Assembly (NCBI GenBank): GCA_001643675.2
Contig: LSRY02000029.1
Span: 310,001-374,000 of the forward strand
Source of the DNA: Monocercomonoides exilis
Taxonomy: Eukaryota > Preaxostyla > Oxymonadida > Polymastigidae
DNA length: 64,000 bases
Direction: 5' to 3'
Under the pieces are notes generated by a model that saw only the letters and a list, made by a program, of their open reading frames with translations, was not told the origin of the DNA and made no database searches. The translations under genes were made by a program, and so were the position numbers. This document shows, piece after piece, positions 32,775 to 45,474 of the stretch; within the stretch, counting starts at the first letter, position 1, and each line of letters begins with the position of its first letter.

Positions 32775-34065
32775 TTAATGCACGATGATATTTTCCGTTA
32801 TAAAATCAAATATTTCATGAAAACTAATTATGGCATCTTCATATCCTTCTTCTTCCATTATTTCAAGCACTTTCCTTTTTGCTGATTTTATTTTTGCTTC
32901 ATCTGTTTCATCATCATCCTCTTTTTTCAATCTATTTGAAATTGATAAAAAGTATCTCAAGCTTTCAAATGCTATTTCGTCATTTAGCGTTGACTGCCGA
33001 ATTTCCTCTAAAACTGTATCAAAAGCACCACTCTCCAACAAGCCATCATCTCCAACAACTCTGTTTTCAGCTGAACTCCTAAAAGCTTCAATGCATCTGC
33101 AACTAACATCCCTTTCATTTCCTCTTGCTGCTGCGCACAGTTTTACAAGGGAACGCAACAATGCAACATATTCTTCATTCCATAATTTGAAACTGGAAAA
33201 GAAAGCATTAGCAAATGAAATCCATCTCTTTATCACTGAAACTTTTAATTCTTCTCCTTTCCTTCCATTATCCACTTTCTTCCAACTCAAATAATTAAAC
33301 AGTTCTTCCAATTCTCTTGAAACTTCTCTACAAAAATGTAGTTCGCTCGTAATAACTTCTTCCAAGTTTTTTTCAAAAAATAATCTATTGATCAAAAATT
33401 GCCAAGCCGATTGATATGCAAATTGTGTCAGGTTGTGGAACTTTTGATGATATTCAATTATCTCTTTGATTTCATTCAAATATATTGTTTGCTCCACACG
33501 CTATCAATAAAAAGAGGTGAAAAACTAAAACAAAAAAAAAAACAAACAATAAAATGAAATATTCACACAGCATATTCAGGAATGCAACTCAATGCTTGCA
33601 AAGTCATTTCCACTTCTTTTTGTGTTTTTTCGCTTTTCTCTTTGTTCAATGCAGCTTTCAGAAGGCAAGGAACGCAAATTGATATTAATTCTTTTGAAGG
33701 AGAGTTGATGCGTAGTAAAAGAGAGCATTTGCAAAGATCAATCAGTAGCTTTTCGTTCTTTACTTCTTTTTTCTTTTCTTCATCGATAATCATCTTCTCA
33801 AATCTTTTACCCAGCAAAGAAAAACAAAAGTTATATCTCAGCACGTTTCCAAGCATTTTGCAAAATCCTAAATGCTTAATAATCAAAATAACATTTTCCA
33901 GAGATATTTTCTTTTCTTCAATCATTTTGTCAATTTTGTTGAAGATCTCTTTTGTGAAAACTTGTATTCGTTTGTTTCTGTCCATTTCATCCATCACTTC
34001 ATTCATTTCTTCGATTTTCTGCTTCTGATTTTCCTCATCGCAATCTTCAAGTTCATTAAACAATT
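32775..34065 (-). CDS. Unrecognised helical-family protein, copy B
   Basis: Exon blocks 34065..33569 and 33500..32775 are joined by a 68-nt intron with donor GTGTGA and acceptor GATAG, and the frame stays open through both (about 407 residues). Block one contains RNKRIQVFTKEIFNKIDKMI and KELISICVPCLLKAALNKEK. Block two contains YLNEIKEIIEYHQKFHNLTQ, FAYQSAWQFLINRLFFEKNL and EEEGYEDAIISFHEIFDF, and ends TGA. The protein looks all-alpha and soluble, perhaps an ARM/HEAT-like solenoid, but no known repeat consensus is clear. The block-one 5' edge is an acceptor (CTTGAAG), as in copy A, so an upstream exon with the true start is likely; the earliest ATG aligned with copy A is near 34025. It faces copy A tail to tail, which suggests an inverted duplication. 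Confidence 0.68.
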
Positions 34066-35221
34066 CTTCAAGAAAGAAAAGACGAAAGAAATCAAATCAA
34101 CAGAATTAAAATCCAATAATTCTTGAAAACCAATGAATCTTTCAGTGACGCTCGTTGTCTGTATTTTGAAAATTCATTGCATTCAGAAAACAACATCATT
34201 TTGATATTTGCATTGAATACACAAATGTTTGGATTGAGTAAAATGCATGAAAAAATTTATTTCAAAATAGTTATAAAAATGTGCGTTTACACCATTGCTT
34301 TTTGCATTAATATTTTTGATAAGGAATAATTGAGAAAAGCAGCTTTATCAATAAGCTTTATTTGTAATGGGTTCAGAGATCAGGAAAAGATCGTCAAAAA
34401 AATATTTTGAAGATGAAAAAGAGAAAGCATAAAAAAACTTTCTTCATGAAATTGGATGAATGAGGGAAATGATGTCTGGACTTGTGATATAAATATGCCT
34501 GAGCTGAAAGATAAATCTCAAAAATGATTTTTATAAAAAAAGTTTTGATAAAACCATTGAATCAAACTGGCATGAAGAAACCTCTTTTTCATTTACGAAC
34601 TTTTCATAAATTCATTTGTTTGCATCTGGGTGAATGCTTGTTACATTCATTCATTCATTTTCAAAAAACAAAAATAAATAAATAAATTATTAAACATAAA
34701 AATATTATTTTTTTTACTGAATATTTTTAATTGGAAGTTTATTAAATAAGCAAAGTTTTCAAATCAATAACTTTCCTTTTCTCTTTCTTTTTTCTTTTTT
34801 CTTTCTTTTTTTTCTTTCTCTCTCTCTCTTTTTTTTTTTTTTTGATTTCCAAACTTCTGCATTCATTTGTAAAATCTTAGCAAATCTATTTAGAATCATA
34901 ACTGATTTTGAAACGGGAATGAAATAATATTTCAACTGTACGAAAGCGGTGCACAAGCTCAATTGAGTTTTAAAAAGATCCTGTTTCAATTCGTGTTATG
35001 TCTTATTGTGCCAATTAGTGGTAGTATTCAAAACTCAATCAAAAAAATTATATATATATATAATTATCAAAATTTCAGTTAAGTTTTCAAATATTTGTTT
35101 CTAAAAAAATAAGTAACAAATAAGCTTGTAATGGAAAATGACTTTATATTGAGTACATTGATTCGCTTCCTTTACTGAAGAAATCAATTATTGATTATAA
35201 AGCACAATCTATTTAAGCATT
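34066..35221. other. AT-rich intergenic region
   Basis: It contains the presumed but unseen first exon of helical-family copy B on the minus strand, a T/C-rich run (34770-34842) and a short (TA)n at 35050-35062. No other gene was recognised. Confidence 0.45.
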
Positions 35222-37107
35222 TCAAAGCTCGATTTCTTCTTCGTTTTCGCCAAATGAAAATTCCTTTTTCTCTTCTGGAAATGAATTTTTGACAGGAAGC
35301 ATTACACAAGATGTCATCTGCTTGTAATATTCCGCTTGGAATTGCTGAAAAGTTTGCGGGAAAGGCGCAAGCTCTAAGCGCGTTAACAGCTCGGTTGTGT
35401 TCATTGATGTGCGATAAAAGGAATACGGGATACTCGCCAAAAACTTCGCTGTCTCAGTCGGAACAACTCCAGGCATCGAAGAAGAAGAAGAAGAAGAAGC
35501 AATAGATGCCGCATAAGATGCAAGCTGTGAGCTTTGTGGCGCATAGCCTATTCCCCCGAATCCTCCTCCTCTTCCGCCTCCTCTTCCGCCTCTTCCTCTG
35601 CCTCCTCCTCCTCTCCCGCGTTCCGCACGCTGCTCCCCTCCCATCCAGCGCATCTCCATTCGGAACTCGTTTCCTGCATTTTCTGCTCTCACAAAGTTGT
35701 GTGGAATGCGCATGTCGCCTTTGAAAAGCTGCATCACTCGCTCTGCTTCACTTTTAATCAAGTTGGTGAATGAGGTGCATGAATGATATGTGTAGAGAGA
35801 TGAAGATAAAGATGAAGATGAATAAAAGAAAGAAGAGGAAGAAGAAGAAGAAGATGATGATGATGATGATGATGGAGATGCTGATGTTGAAGAATGAGAT
35901 GCTGATGCAGATTCAACACGCCTTTGAGCTTCAAGCAAAACTTTTGAAATGTCAGGGTATACAATTGAAGGGAGCAAAAATGAGAGATGCGATGAAATAT
36001 CATATTTGATAGCAGGATGCACCAGACGTATCATCGCCAGCCACTCTGGATCGTATTCCAACTCAGAAAACGTCATTTTCGGAGAACCTTCCTCCTCTTC
36101 ATCTGTTGATGTGGAATGTGACTGACTTGGAGGGGGGGCAACCAAAGGAATACGAACAAGCTGAATACAGTTCCGAATGAATTGTTCACTTGGCTCAGAC
36201 ACTTTGTCCAATGCCAAAAAGCGCGTGTATCTCTTTGCAGATTTCGATGAATCTTGCTGATCGTCAAGTGATGAAGATGTAATATAAGAAGCTGAAACAT
36301 TGCTTGATCCGCAATTCGAAGATGTTGATGGATGTTGGATAAGAGCTGAAAATTTCACATGCATATGAGAAGAAAACTGAAATGGAGGCTGAAAATATTC
36401 TGTCAATTCCCTCATAGCCGGAGAACCCAACGTATGCAATTCTACGTCATCTTTAAGAAAAGGTTTTTGACGAAAGAGAGTGTTTATATCCCCATGATTC
36501 ACAATTCCTTCCGGCCAATCATGCCCAATGAGAATATCTGCTTGTGGAGATAATTGTTTCAGCATGTCCGCATAGACCTTACGAGTGTAGCATGCATAAG
36601 ATTTTCTTTCCAAAGTAACAAATGGAGAGCAAGGAATGACAGCTAGATTTGAAAAAATAATTCAATATTCATTGAAAAAACTAAAAAATACACACGAGAA
36701 TTATAGCTATAGCTTTTATAAATCCCAGATATACCAACTATTCGTAATCCACGAAACCTTACTACACCACATGCACCAAGATAATAAATATTTGGGCAGA
36801 GCCAACCACCATATTGCAATTCCCAATTGTGTGATGAAGACTCATGATTTCCTCCAATAACAATTGTGAGATAAGGTGCTTTTTTCATTCCAGTATAAAA
36901 CTGATGGAATGTTCCCAAAAGCATGTATTTTTCTGGTGCTGTCATTGATTCAAGATCATAAACATCTCTCGTGGCTTCAAAGTCTCCTGTACAAATAACT
37001 AAATCAACTTTTTGTCCTGTTTTCTTTTCTGTTTCTCCTAAAAGTCGGTAAATTTCATCTATTTTTCCATGAACACATCCTGTAACACAAATTAATACAT
37101 CTGACAT
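35222..37107 (-). CDS. DBR1: RNA lariat debranching enzyme DBR1
   Basis: DBR1 is a metallophosphoesterase that cuts the 2'-5' bond of excised intron lariats in the nucleus. Exons 37107..36696 and 36642..35222 flank a 53-nt intron (GTGTGT to CTAG) and give 610 residues, ending in TGA. Family motifs appear in order: TGCVHGKIDEIY (human GCCHGELDKIY), CTGDFEATRD, IGGNHESSSHNWELQYGGW, PNIYYLGACGVV, GISGIYKS, IGHDWPEGIV, NTLGSPAMREL and the HMHVKF metal-binding His pair. YDPEWLAMIR begins the C-terminal region. The C-terminal half is expanded by a poly-Ser tract (35840-35900) and an RGG-box-like stretch of Gly and Arg (35560-35640), unusual for this enzyme and possibly RNA-binding. The ATG at 37107 is chosen because MSDVLICVTG aligns with the family start. 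Confidence 0.93.
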
Positions 37108-37339
37108 TAGATCGACACCCACCAACTTTTTGAATATTCAATTCAGTTCATTTTTCCTTTCTTTTCGAAAAAATGTTTCCAAATCAATTAGAAAAAAAAA
37201 ACATCACATTAAAGAATACCGATGTATTTATATTCATTAACCTTTATTTAAATTTTCCATATAACTTCAAAGTTTGAAAAATGCTAATTTTCAAATCAAA
37301 TTAATTTATTGAAATATAGTAATAATTATTTTCAGCTTT
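37108..37339. promoter_or_regulatory. Divergent promoter region between DBR1 and MORN5
   Basis: 232 bp separate two start codons pointing away from each other. It is AT-rich with several ATTAA/TTAATTTATT words; no specific element can be assigned. Confidence 0.4.
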
Positions 37340-38040
37340 ATGGAATTAACTGGATCAACTTTTGAAGGTGTTCCCCACAGAGGTGCTATTGAAATGGAAG
37401 GAAAAGGAAAATATACTTTTCCCAATGGTGATGTTTATGTGGGAGAATTTAAAGATGGGAAGTTTGCACGATTTTTATTTATAAAATTTGGCATGTTGCT
37501 GTTATAAACATTTGTTATTAGATTTCATGGAGAAGGCGTTCTTCACATTGCTGATAAAGGAAGATTTGTTGGACATTGGGACCGAGGGAGAGTTGTAGAT
37601 GTTTGCTTTATAGTTTTTATTAAATTATTACAACTTTAAAATCAAACAATTTTAAAATGAAATAATTTTTATATTGAAAGGGCGAATATTATTTTGCTGA
37701 TGGATTAAAAGCAGAAAAAGATGATTGGGATTATTGTACAAAGGCAGATAGAAGGTTTTATTCAGAAAGAGAAGAAGGAATCAAACCAGCTGGTTTGCTT
37801 TTTGCAAAACATTGAGCTTTTATGAATGAAAAATTTTTAAAAACTATTCATTATTCAGGTCAAAGCAAGCACACTAATAGCGGAATTTTACCATCCATTC
37901 CTCAAGGATGCTTTGACACCGGAACAAGCTATTTTGATCCATCAACAGGAAACCTTCACGATTATTCAGGTGTTATTCTTCGAAAAGCTTCTCAAGCTGA
38001 AGCTGATTGGATTGTTTTAAACTGTAGAATGCAAAGATAG
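37340..38040 (+). CDS. MORN5: MORN repeat-containing protein 5 (flagellum-associated)
   Basis: Exons 37340-37461, 37522-37600, 37681-37792 and 37859-38040 join in frame to 164 residues ending in TAG; human MORN5 is about 161. All three introns start GTTTGC. The protein opens MELTGSTFEG. It then has MORN repeats GKGKYTFPNGDVYVGEFKDG, KFHGEGVLHIADKGRFVGHW and GEYYFADGL. The MORN5-specific tail follows: DDWDYCTKADRRFYSEREEG, IKPAG, IPQGCFDTGTSYFDP and ILRKASQAEADWIV. The same order of DGL-W-YC-DRRFY-GIKPAG-P-GYYD is seen in animal MORN5, which is associated with sperm and cilia. A role at the flagellum or its membrane skeleton is inferred from the family. The gene sits tail to tail with the gamma-tubulin complex gene. 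Confidence 0.92.
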
Positions 38041-38529
38041 AACATTTTCTAAAATTCATTTCAATTCTTTTTTAACGTTCACAAACCACTTCCTTGACAT
38101 TGTGTGATTTTATTTGTTTTTCAAATTTTCTGTTTTGTCTTCAATTATCACTTCATAAAATAATAAAAAAAATTCTCTTTTCTTTGAATTATCCAAAAAA
38201 ATGGAAAAATGTTGATTTTGCTTTCGAAGAATCTTTATATTCTTCTCTTCAAAACAAAAGCAAAAGCAAAGAAAGCACTGAAACGTTATTTTTCAATCGA
38301 AAAAGTTGATTAGAATACTTTGAATTTTTCTTAGACACATCAAAGGATTATGATTTGCAAAAATGAAATGCTCGCACACATTTGAAATGAATAAGTTTTA
38401 TATTTTGTGAGTGCAAAGAAAAGACAACTTGGAGCCTTTTGATTCACAACAACTTTCACACAAGAAAATTTAATTACAATAAAATAAAAAATAAAATAAA
38501 AGAACAAAAGAAACATTTTCGAAGTTATT
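38041..38529. other. Convergent intergenic region between MORN5 and the GCP gene
   Basis: AT-rich, with a 71-residue open frame (38094-38309) of low complexity and no support. It must hold both 3' ends. Confidence 0.5.
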
Positions 38530-39404
38530 TCAGCCTCTATTGTTCATTTTCAAAACCAATGCAAACACTTCCAGCGCCGGGTCAATTGCAGCATGTCTGT
38601 CAATCTCGTTTGCAAAAAGTGTTCTTGTCACATCCCATGTTTCGTGTGTGATCCAAATGGAGTGCCACAGCTGCTTCATTTGTGCTACAAATGCGCTTGT
38701 CCACCCAGCTGACGAAGAAGAAGCTGCAGCAAAAGGCGAAGAAGACTTCATATCAGATGTGTGCTTTTCTGGCTCTTCTGATGAAACAGAACTTCCAAGT
38801 GAGGTTAACTCTTCCAAACTGTCTATCAAAACATCTGAGGAAGAGCTGCTGCTGAGCTCAGCAGACTGCACAATGTCGAGAAACTGAGTTAAATCCTGAG
38901 AAAGAGAAAAAGCTGCTCGGCAAAGGCGCTCCAGCGATGAGCTGATTGAACGGACGGAGATTGAGGTGGAGACAAAAGAGGAAGAAGAAGAAGGGGAAGA
39001 AGACAGAGAAGAAGATGGAGAAGAAGGCGATGACGACGATAATAATGATGAATGAATATCTGAAGGAGATAAAAGTGGAGATGATGAATATTGCTGAAAT
39101 GGGTAAGGATATAAAGTGGAAGAGGAAGAATTTATAGAAAGCGAAAAGAGATTTATCTTTTCACAGCGATCGAGATAACGTAGATGGGCTTCTTGTGCTT
39201 TGTCTATTGATTCGCACTTTTATGAACAAAATGAAATGAAATGTGAACATATAAAAAAAAATGATTGCAGATTGAAAAATTAAATGCATTGAGAAAATGC
39301 TATTTTTTTTGAAAAAAACAGAAATTTTTTATACAAAAAAAATTTTTTTGAATGAATAAAATAAATCAAAAGTAAAAAACCTAATCAAAACCTAAACACA
39401 CACA

Positions 39405-39492
<88 letters not shown>

Positions 39493-42291
39493 CACGCGAT
39501 GCAAACCTGTTTCAGCTCGTTCCAGAAGAGATGCCAGCTTGTCTCCAGCTGATGCGACGTGAACTGCTGCAGCGCCCTGAAAAACTGCACAACATCGTGA
39601 CAGAACAAGGAAAGCATGTGAATGCGCCGAAGGAGCAGAGGAAGCGAAGGACGAATTGTGTTGTTTCTGAATGAAGTGAGTGTGAATGAAGAAGACGACA
39701 GAAAAGAGGAAGATAACTCAGGAATACCACGCAGTAAAGAGGATGCGGGATTCGAAGGCCTTTCTCGAGAATTTGATGTCTGCTTTTCGGTTTTTTCATT
39801 ATTTTTTTCACTTTCTCTTCTTTTTCTCTTCTCTCTCCTCTCCTTTTTCGTGAGCATCTTGTAAAAATGAATAAGTTCTATTTCTTTTTCATTGCAGCGC
39901 TCAGAAATGCACCCCATCAATAGCAAATAGCTGTTAATGGCAGAATACCGTGAAAGCGCCTGCTGCGAAAGGAAAAGCGAAAGAGAAGAAGAAGACTCAG
40001 GAAGAATGTATAAAAGCCTGCAAAAGCTGTTTTGAGGGCGAAAAGAAGAAGAAAGATTTCTTACAGGTTCAAAAGAATTAGTCGTTTCAGAAAGAGAAGA
40101 AGACAAAGTCATCTGACTTGCTGATGTTTGCGAGGAAACAGAATCAAAAGTGCTATTCAAAACATTTTTCATGCTTTTTGCATTTTCATTATCATTGTCA
40201 TAATCAAAATTACTGCTGCTATTGCCATCCCTCAAAAACACCAGTTTCAGATTCTTTGTGAATGAGTCGTTCTTTCTTCCACACACGCTCAACGCCTCGT
40301 CCAACACACCTGCCACATTTGCTCCTGCTGAATGAACTGCGTTTTCTATCACATGCTCTTCAGTTGGCAGACACAGCACAGAATTCGATGAATACTTGCT
40401 TGTTCGCCTTCTTCTGCTTCTCATTTCTGCTTCTGCTTCTGCTTCTCTTTCTCCTTCTTTATCTTTATATTCGTACATCTCCCTTCCTCTTCCTCTTACT
40501 CCTTCTCTTCCTTCTCTTTCTCTCCCTCCCCCTTTCTTCATCCCAAACAGCCTGAACTCATTCTCAAACGCCCTCTGGCAAACTGCTGACTCCGAAAGCG
40601 TCTTCAGAAAATTGCCCTCAGCCCCGAGAAGAAAGTTGTGCAAGAAAAGCAAATGGCGAATGCATTGGGTGCTGCGGAAGAGGAAGAAGAGCGAATAGCG
40701 AGAGACAAAGCAGAAATGGCTGTGGATTGGAAGAAGAAGAGACTGGAACAGCTTCTCTTCTATTGGAGGCTCCAAAAGAAATGAGGCAGAAGAAGAAAAA
40801 GAAGAAGTTGATGATGATGGTGCTGATGTTATTAAATGAGATGCAGTTAATAATTTTAAGTGGTTGTTTTCTGATGATGCATTAAGACTGCCATCTTCTG
40901 TTTCATTCATCATTTTATAATGCCCATCAAAAGAAGAGGAGGAAGAAGATGAAGGCGACGACGATGATGATTGTAATGAATCTGCTCCTATCCCATGAAC
41001 AGCAGGTGAAGAATTCGACAGAGAAGGAGACTTTGAGAGAGGAGAAGAGGCAGAAGAGGCAGAAGCAGAAGCAGCTGTCCAATCAAAAGATGGCTTTTTT
41101 GACGGTTTTTTGAAGAAACCTGGCTTTTTTGAGAGGATGACTGGTTTGTGTGGTACAGAAGCCGAACGGGAGTGGAAACGAGAAGGAGAAGGAGAAGGAG
41201 AAGAGAGAGGAGAAGGGAAATAAGCAGAAGGAGAACGAGAAGGTGTATGAGAAGGAGAATGTGAATGCAAAGAAGAAGAAGAAGAAGAGAAGGAAGAAGA
41301 AGAAGAAGAAGAGGAAGAGGAAGAAGGAGAAAGCGAACGAGTTGGAGAAGCCGAATGGAAGCGATGTGACGAAGAATAGGGAAGTTGTTCGTGCGAAAAG
41401 GGTGAATTGGAATGTGATAAAGAATACTCAGCGAAAGAGAGGGTATCCAAAGAAGACTGCGAGTGCGTATGTTGTGGCAGCTGCTGCTGAAGAGAAGTGA
41501 AGTGATTCGAAGGCAAAGATGGTGGTTGAATGGAAACTGGGTTTGTTGAATGGATTTCTTCAAAGGAGGAGTCTGTTTCCATGTTTTGGTTTTCAACAGA
41601 AGGCGGTTGATCGTCGTATTCCATTCTGTTTTCTCCTCTTTCTCCTCTTTCTCTTCTTTCTCCTTCTTCTTCTTTTTCTCCTCTTTCTCCTTTTTCTTCC
41701 TTTTTCTCCAAATAATCCTCCAAATTCACCTTCATATTTCCCCACTGTCGCAGTTCTGGTCTGTTCCACACCCACAAATCTCTCTTCTCTTCTTGTTTTT
41801 CATTTGAAGAAGTTACATCAGAATCAACTTCCATTCTTTGCGATCCCTTTTCTTCATCCATTTTGCCTTCTTCTTCTCTTTCTTTCTCTTCTTTCTCTTC
41901 TTCTTTCTCTTTCTCTTCTATTCTTTTTTCTTCTGTCACATCCTCTTCCATTGCAATCTCATTCTTCTCCTTTTTCTCTCTCCTTTTCTCTTCCATTTCC
42001 TTCGCCTGCAGTGGAGTCATATTCAACTCCTGAATCACTTTGTTTCTCTTCAGCCGGATTTCTCTTCTTTTCTTCTGCCATTGAAGAAGCAAAGACGCCT
42101 TCTCCACTTTGCGGAAGAGAGAGGCGTAGTGTAGAAGCAGACGGCGCACCGCCAGAACACGCGGCGGCAAGGAATTCAGCTGGGCTTCTGTGAAATGGAG
42201 GGGGTGATATGGAGGTGAGGGGTGAGAAGATGGAGAAGGAGAAGAAGAGGAGAAAGGGAGAGAAGAAGATGATGATGAAGATGAAGATGAA

Positions 42292-42325
<34 letters not shown>

Positions 42326-45300
42326 GCGATAAAGATAAAGATACAACTTCGTCTGCCAGCTGTTTCAGAGAAGAAGAACTCACATTCAAAGGAAGTCGAA
42401 CAGGAAGAGCAGACAAAATAGCTGAAAGGGACTCAACGGGATATGATGAAGAAGAAGAAGAAGAAGAAGGCAATGAAGAAGAAGATTCCAATTCAGAATC
42501 CATTGCTGTTGAGTCGAGTGATTGCTGTATGTACTTCAGCGGATCTGCTGCTCCTTGCAATAACCCCGTCTGCTCTGGTTTAGCTGCCTCTTCTTTTGCC
42601 TTCTTTTGCTTTGCCTCTGCCTCAGCCATCTGTGCTTTTAAGTCGTTCATCAGCTTTCTCTGTAGCTGCTTCGCATTCAGCGATTCCACAAGCTGTTTTT
42701 CTTCTTCTTCTTGAAGCGCTCTTCGGTATTCTTCGGCGTTTCTTCGTTCGCGTTCTCTTTCTTCTCGCTCCTCGTCTTCCATTTCCTCAAAAATAGAATT
42801 TTGTATTTTGCCATTTTTCACCCCCTTTTGACTTAGTGAATTTTGTGATTGTTTCATCATCATCGTTTTTTGATCATCTTCCATTTTCCCCATCATTTTC
42901 CTGTTTTTCCCCATTTGACTCATTTTTCTCCTCTTCATTTCTTCTCCATCAAACAGAAAGAAAGGCGAAAGCGGCTTCAGTCTTCTTTGCGCTCTGCTCA
43001 ATTCCACACTGAAAAATTGGCTTGGAGAAGGCAATAATGCAATGTCTTCTTCAATAAGTGAGTCATTTTCCCTTTCATTTGACGAAGAGGATGAAGAGAA
43101 ATCTGATAAATGCGACAGTTCTTCCATTGGAAATCCTGTTTTTTCAGAAAAATTTCCTTTTTTTGCAATTTCCAGGCTTCTCAATCCATTCCATTTTTCA
43201 GTCATATTTCTGTCATCATCATCTTCTTCTTCTTCTTCTTCTCCATATTTGCCTTCTTCATTTCCTCTCTTTTTCGCCTCAGAAGCTTCAGGGAAAAGAG
43301 AATAAACAGAGTGGTGCAATCCTTCTTCACCATCAATCATCACAGAAATTTTGGAATCTTCGTTTTTGGCTTGTTGCATTTCAATTTCTGTTTTATTCGT
43401 TTCAGCTGCATTTAAATCAACTTCCATCTCTTCTATTTGTTCTCCTTCTTTTTCCATAAAACCTTCTTTTCCCTTTCCCTTTCCATTTTCATTCTCAAAA
43501 TTCAAACTTTCATTTCCCTCTTTCTCATTTGCATCTTCTTCATCTCCTTTTATTCCTCTTCTCCATCTCCTCCACCCATCCTTCCACTCTTTCTTCTTCA
43601 TCTCCCTTTCTCTGCGCTGTGCATACCAGTTCTTCCAGAACGGGTGCATTTCGCCTTCTTCATACCCGCCTTCCCTTCTCTTCCTCTCTTCCTCAATGGA
43701 ATAGTCAGACAGAACAAGATGCGTATTCAGCATTCCTCTTCCAGCAGACACAGATGGAAGCTCAATCGCAACATCGCTGCGAACAGAAAGGCGGCTCGGT
43801 AAAACAGACGAAAGAATCTTTGCCGACGGATCAAACGGAAGTATGCTCATCAAAGCATTTCCCTTGTTTTGAGCGTTGTCCAGTGGCATAAGAGAAAAAT
43901 GCCTTGTTTTCTCTCTTTCTGCCTGCCGCTCTGCATAAAACAGCCGGCTCCATTCGCCGCTGCGCACGATTTCATACAAAACGGCCTCGTCGTTCAGAAA
44001 GTCAGGCACTTTGCTTCTGTTCACCCGGACTCCAAAGAACGAGTTGGAAGCATCGAACAACGGAACAGAAGGCGAAAACGGAGAAAATGGCATTGAGAAA
44101 GCAGAAAAGCGTGAAAAGTCGGGTGATTCAAATGCAGCGCTTTCTTCTTCTTCTTCTTCAACTCTGTCTTTCTCATCCACTCCTTCGTTGAATCCACCAG
44201 CTACAAAGTTCGATGACGTCATTAATGTGCCTGTTGCAAGCAGATCTTTTGATCTTTCATTGATTCGAAATTCATTGCCGTTTTCTTGTCGGATTTCCAT
44301 TATCTTCTTTTTCCTCTTCTCTTCTTCTTCTTCTGCCAGCTCCTTCCATTCCTTTCTGCGTGTGCCGCGCCCTCTCTTTAAAATAGCTTCCTTTTTTAAT
44401 TGTGTTTCTGTCTTCAACCCCGAAAAAGAACTTTTTTCTTTGAACTTGTCGATTTCTTTTTCTTCTTCTTTTTTTTCTTTCGCTCTTCTTCTTTCATCGC
44501 GCTTTCGTGCTTGTCTGGCCAATATATTTGACAGTCTGCTCATTTCTGGATGGCGAAGATCGTCTTCTTCTGCCTCAATGAAAAATTCCTCATATGGATC
44601 GTCCACAACACCCATCGTTATCCATTTTTCAAGCATTAGCATATATGGCTTCATCGCAGAACCTAGCAAAAAATAAGCCAACGGCGCAAGTTGAGGATCA
44701 ACAATCTGGATTTTGAGGCATATATAAAAGCATGGTATAAAAAATAAATAAAATGAAGTTTAAAAGTATTTGTTCTACCTGAGTGAATTTGAACAATCTG
44801 GAAAGTAATGTCGACCCACGAGGAAATTTCTCGAAATTTGATTGATAGTACTCTTTAAATGATTCTTCTCGTTCATCTTGTCTATTTATGCATTTTGTTA
44901 TTATTCCTATAAAAGATAAAAATGGCTTTAGAAATTTACTTATTGATAAAACTCCTTCATCAAAAAGGTCTGGAATCTTCAGTCCTGAATTTCTTTCTGA
45001 AAATCTTCTAATTATCTCTTCGTAAATTCTTAAAAACTCAGAAACTCCTAAACAGAAATTGTAAGCAATAGCTCCTCCTCTTCCTGGATCTTCAAGAAAA
45101 AACTGAACAAATGTCTTTAATCGGAAAAATAATGAACCTAAACAGCAAGATTCATCTAAAAAGTTAATTTTAAATTGCAGTAATCGATATATGAAAGTTA
45201 TACAAACTAATAAGTCTAATTTCCTCCTCTGAAAAAGATTGAGAAATAATGTTGCTTTTCCTGTTAAATATAAAATAAAATTCACTTGTTTCCTTCTTAA

Positions 45301-45474
45301 ACCCGAAGCTTTGTGATGGGACAGCAAGTAGTGCTTGGGTCAATAACTTACAATTTGAAAAGAAAAATACAAAGAATAAAAATATTATTTGACGGAATTT
45401 TCAATAAAAGCAAATAATTTCTTTATAAATCACCGTTATTCAATAATATATATTTATACCTTTTCAATGTCCAT
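38530..45474 (-). CDS. Giant gamma-tubulin complex component (Spc97/Spc98 family)
   Basis: This family builds the gamma-tubulin ring complex that nucleates microtubules at basal bodies and spindle poles. Exons 45474..45460, 45346..45208, 45155..44779, 44705..39507 and 39216..38530 close in frame to 2138 residues ending in TGA. The N-terminal GRIP1-like region has LLTQALLAVPSQSFGFKKET, GAIAYNFCLGVSEFLRIYEE and the signature PYMLMLEKWITMGVVDDPYE-EFFIE. VPDFLNDEAVLYEIVRSGEW follows near residue 420. The C-terminal GRIP2-like region starts near 1500 (LPIHSHFCFVSRYSLFFLFR, then FLLGAEGNFLKTLSES) and ends with HDVVQFFRALQQFTSHQLE, WHLFWNELKQ and AQEAHLRYLDRCEKI. Between them lies an insertion of about 1000 residues rich in Ser and Glu with a coiled coil (42500-42790). 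The size and central insert recall GCP5/GCP6, but the subtype is unproven. Confidence 0.87.
39396..39490. repeat. (CA)n(TA)n compound microsatellite in the last GCP intron
   Basis: About 24 CA units are followed by about 23 TA units, within the 290-nt intron 39217-39506. On the minus strand it could be read through as a false protein tail of alternating Tyr-Ile and Val-Cys; the flanking GTTTGC donor and AAAG acceptor remove it. Confidence 0.9.

Noticed and set aside
39381-39506. Apparent Tyr-Ile/Val-Cys tail of the GCP protein
   Set aside because: Read-through of an intron: a GTTTGC donor at 39506 and an AAAG acceptor at 39217 remove it, and the next exon supplies the conserved AHLRYLD end of the family.
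40262-44676. Ser/Leu/Phe-rich plus-strand frames opposite the GCP gene
   Set aside because: Antisense of Glu/Lys- and Ser-rich coding sequence; no domain or splice structure.
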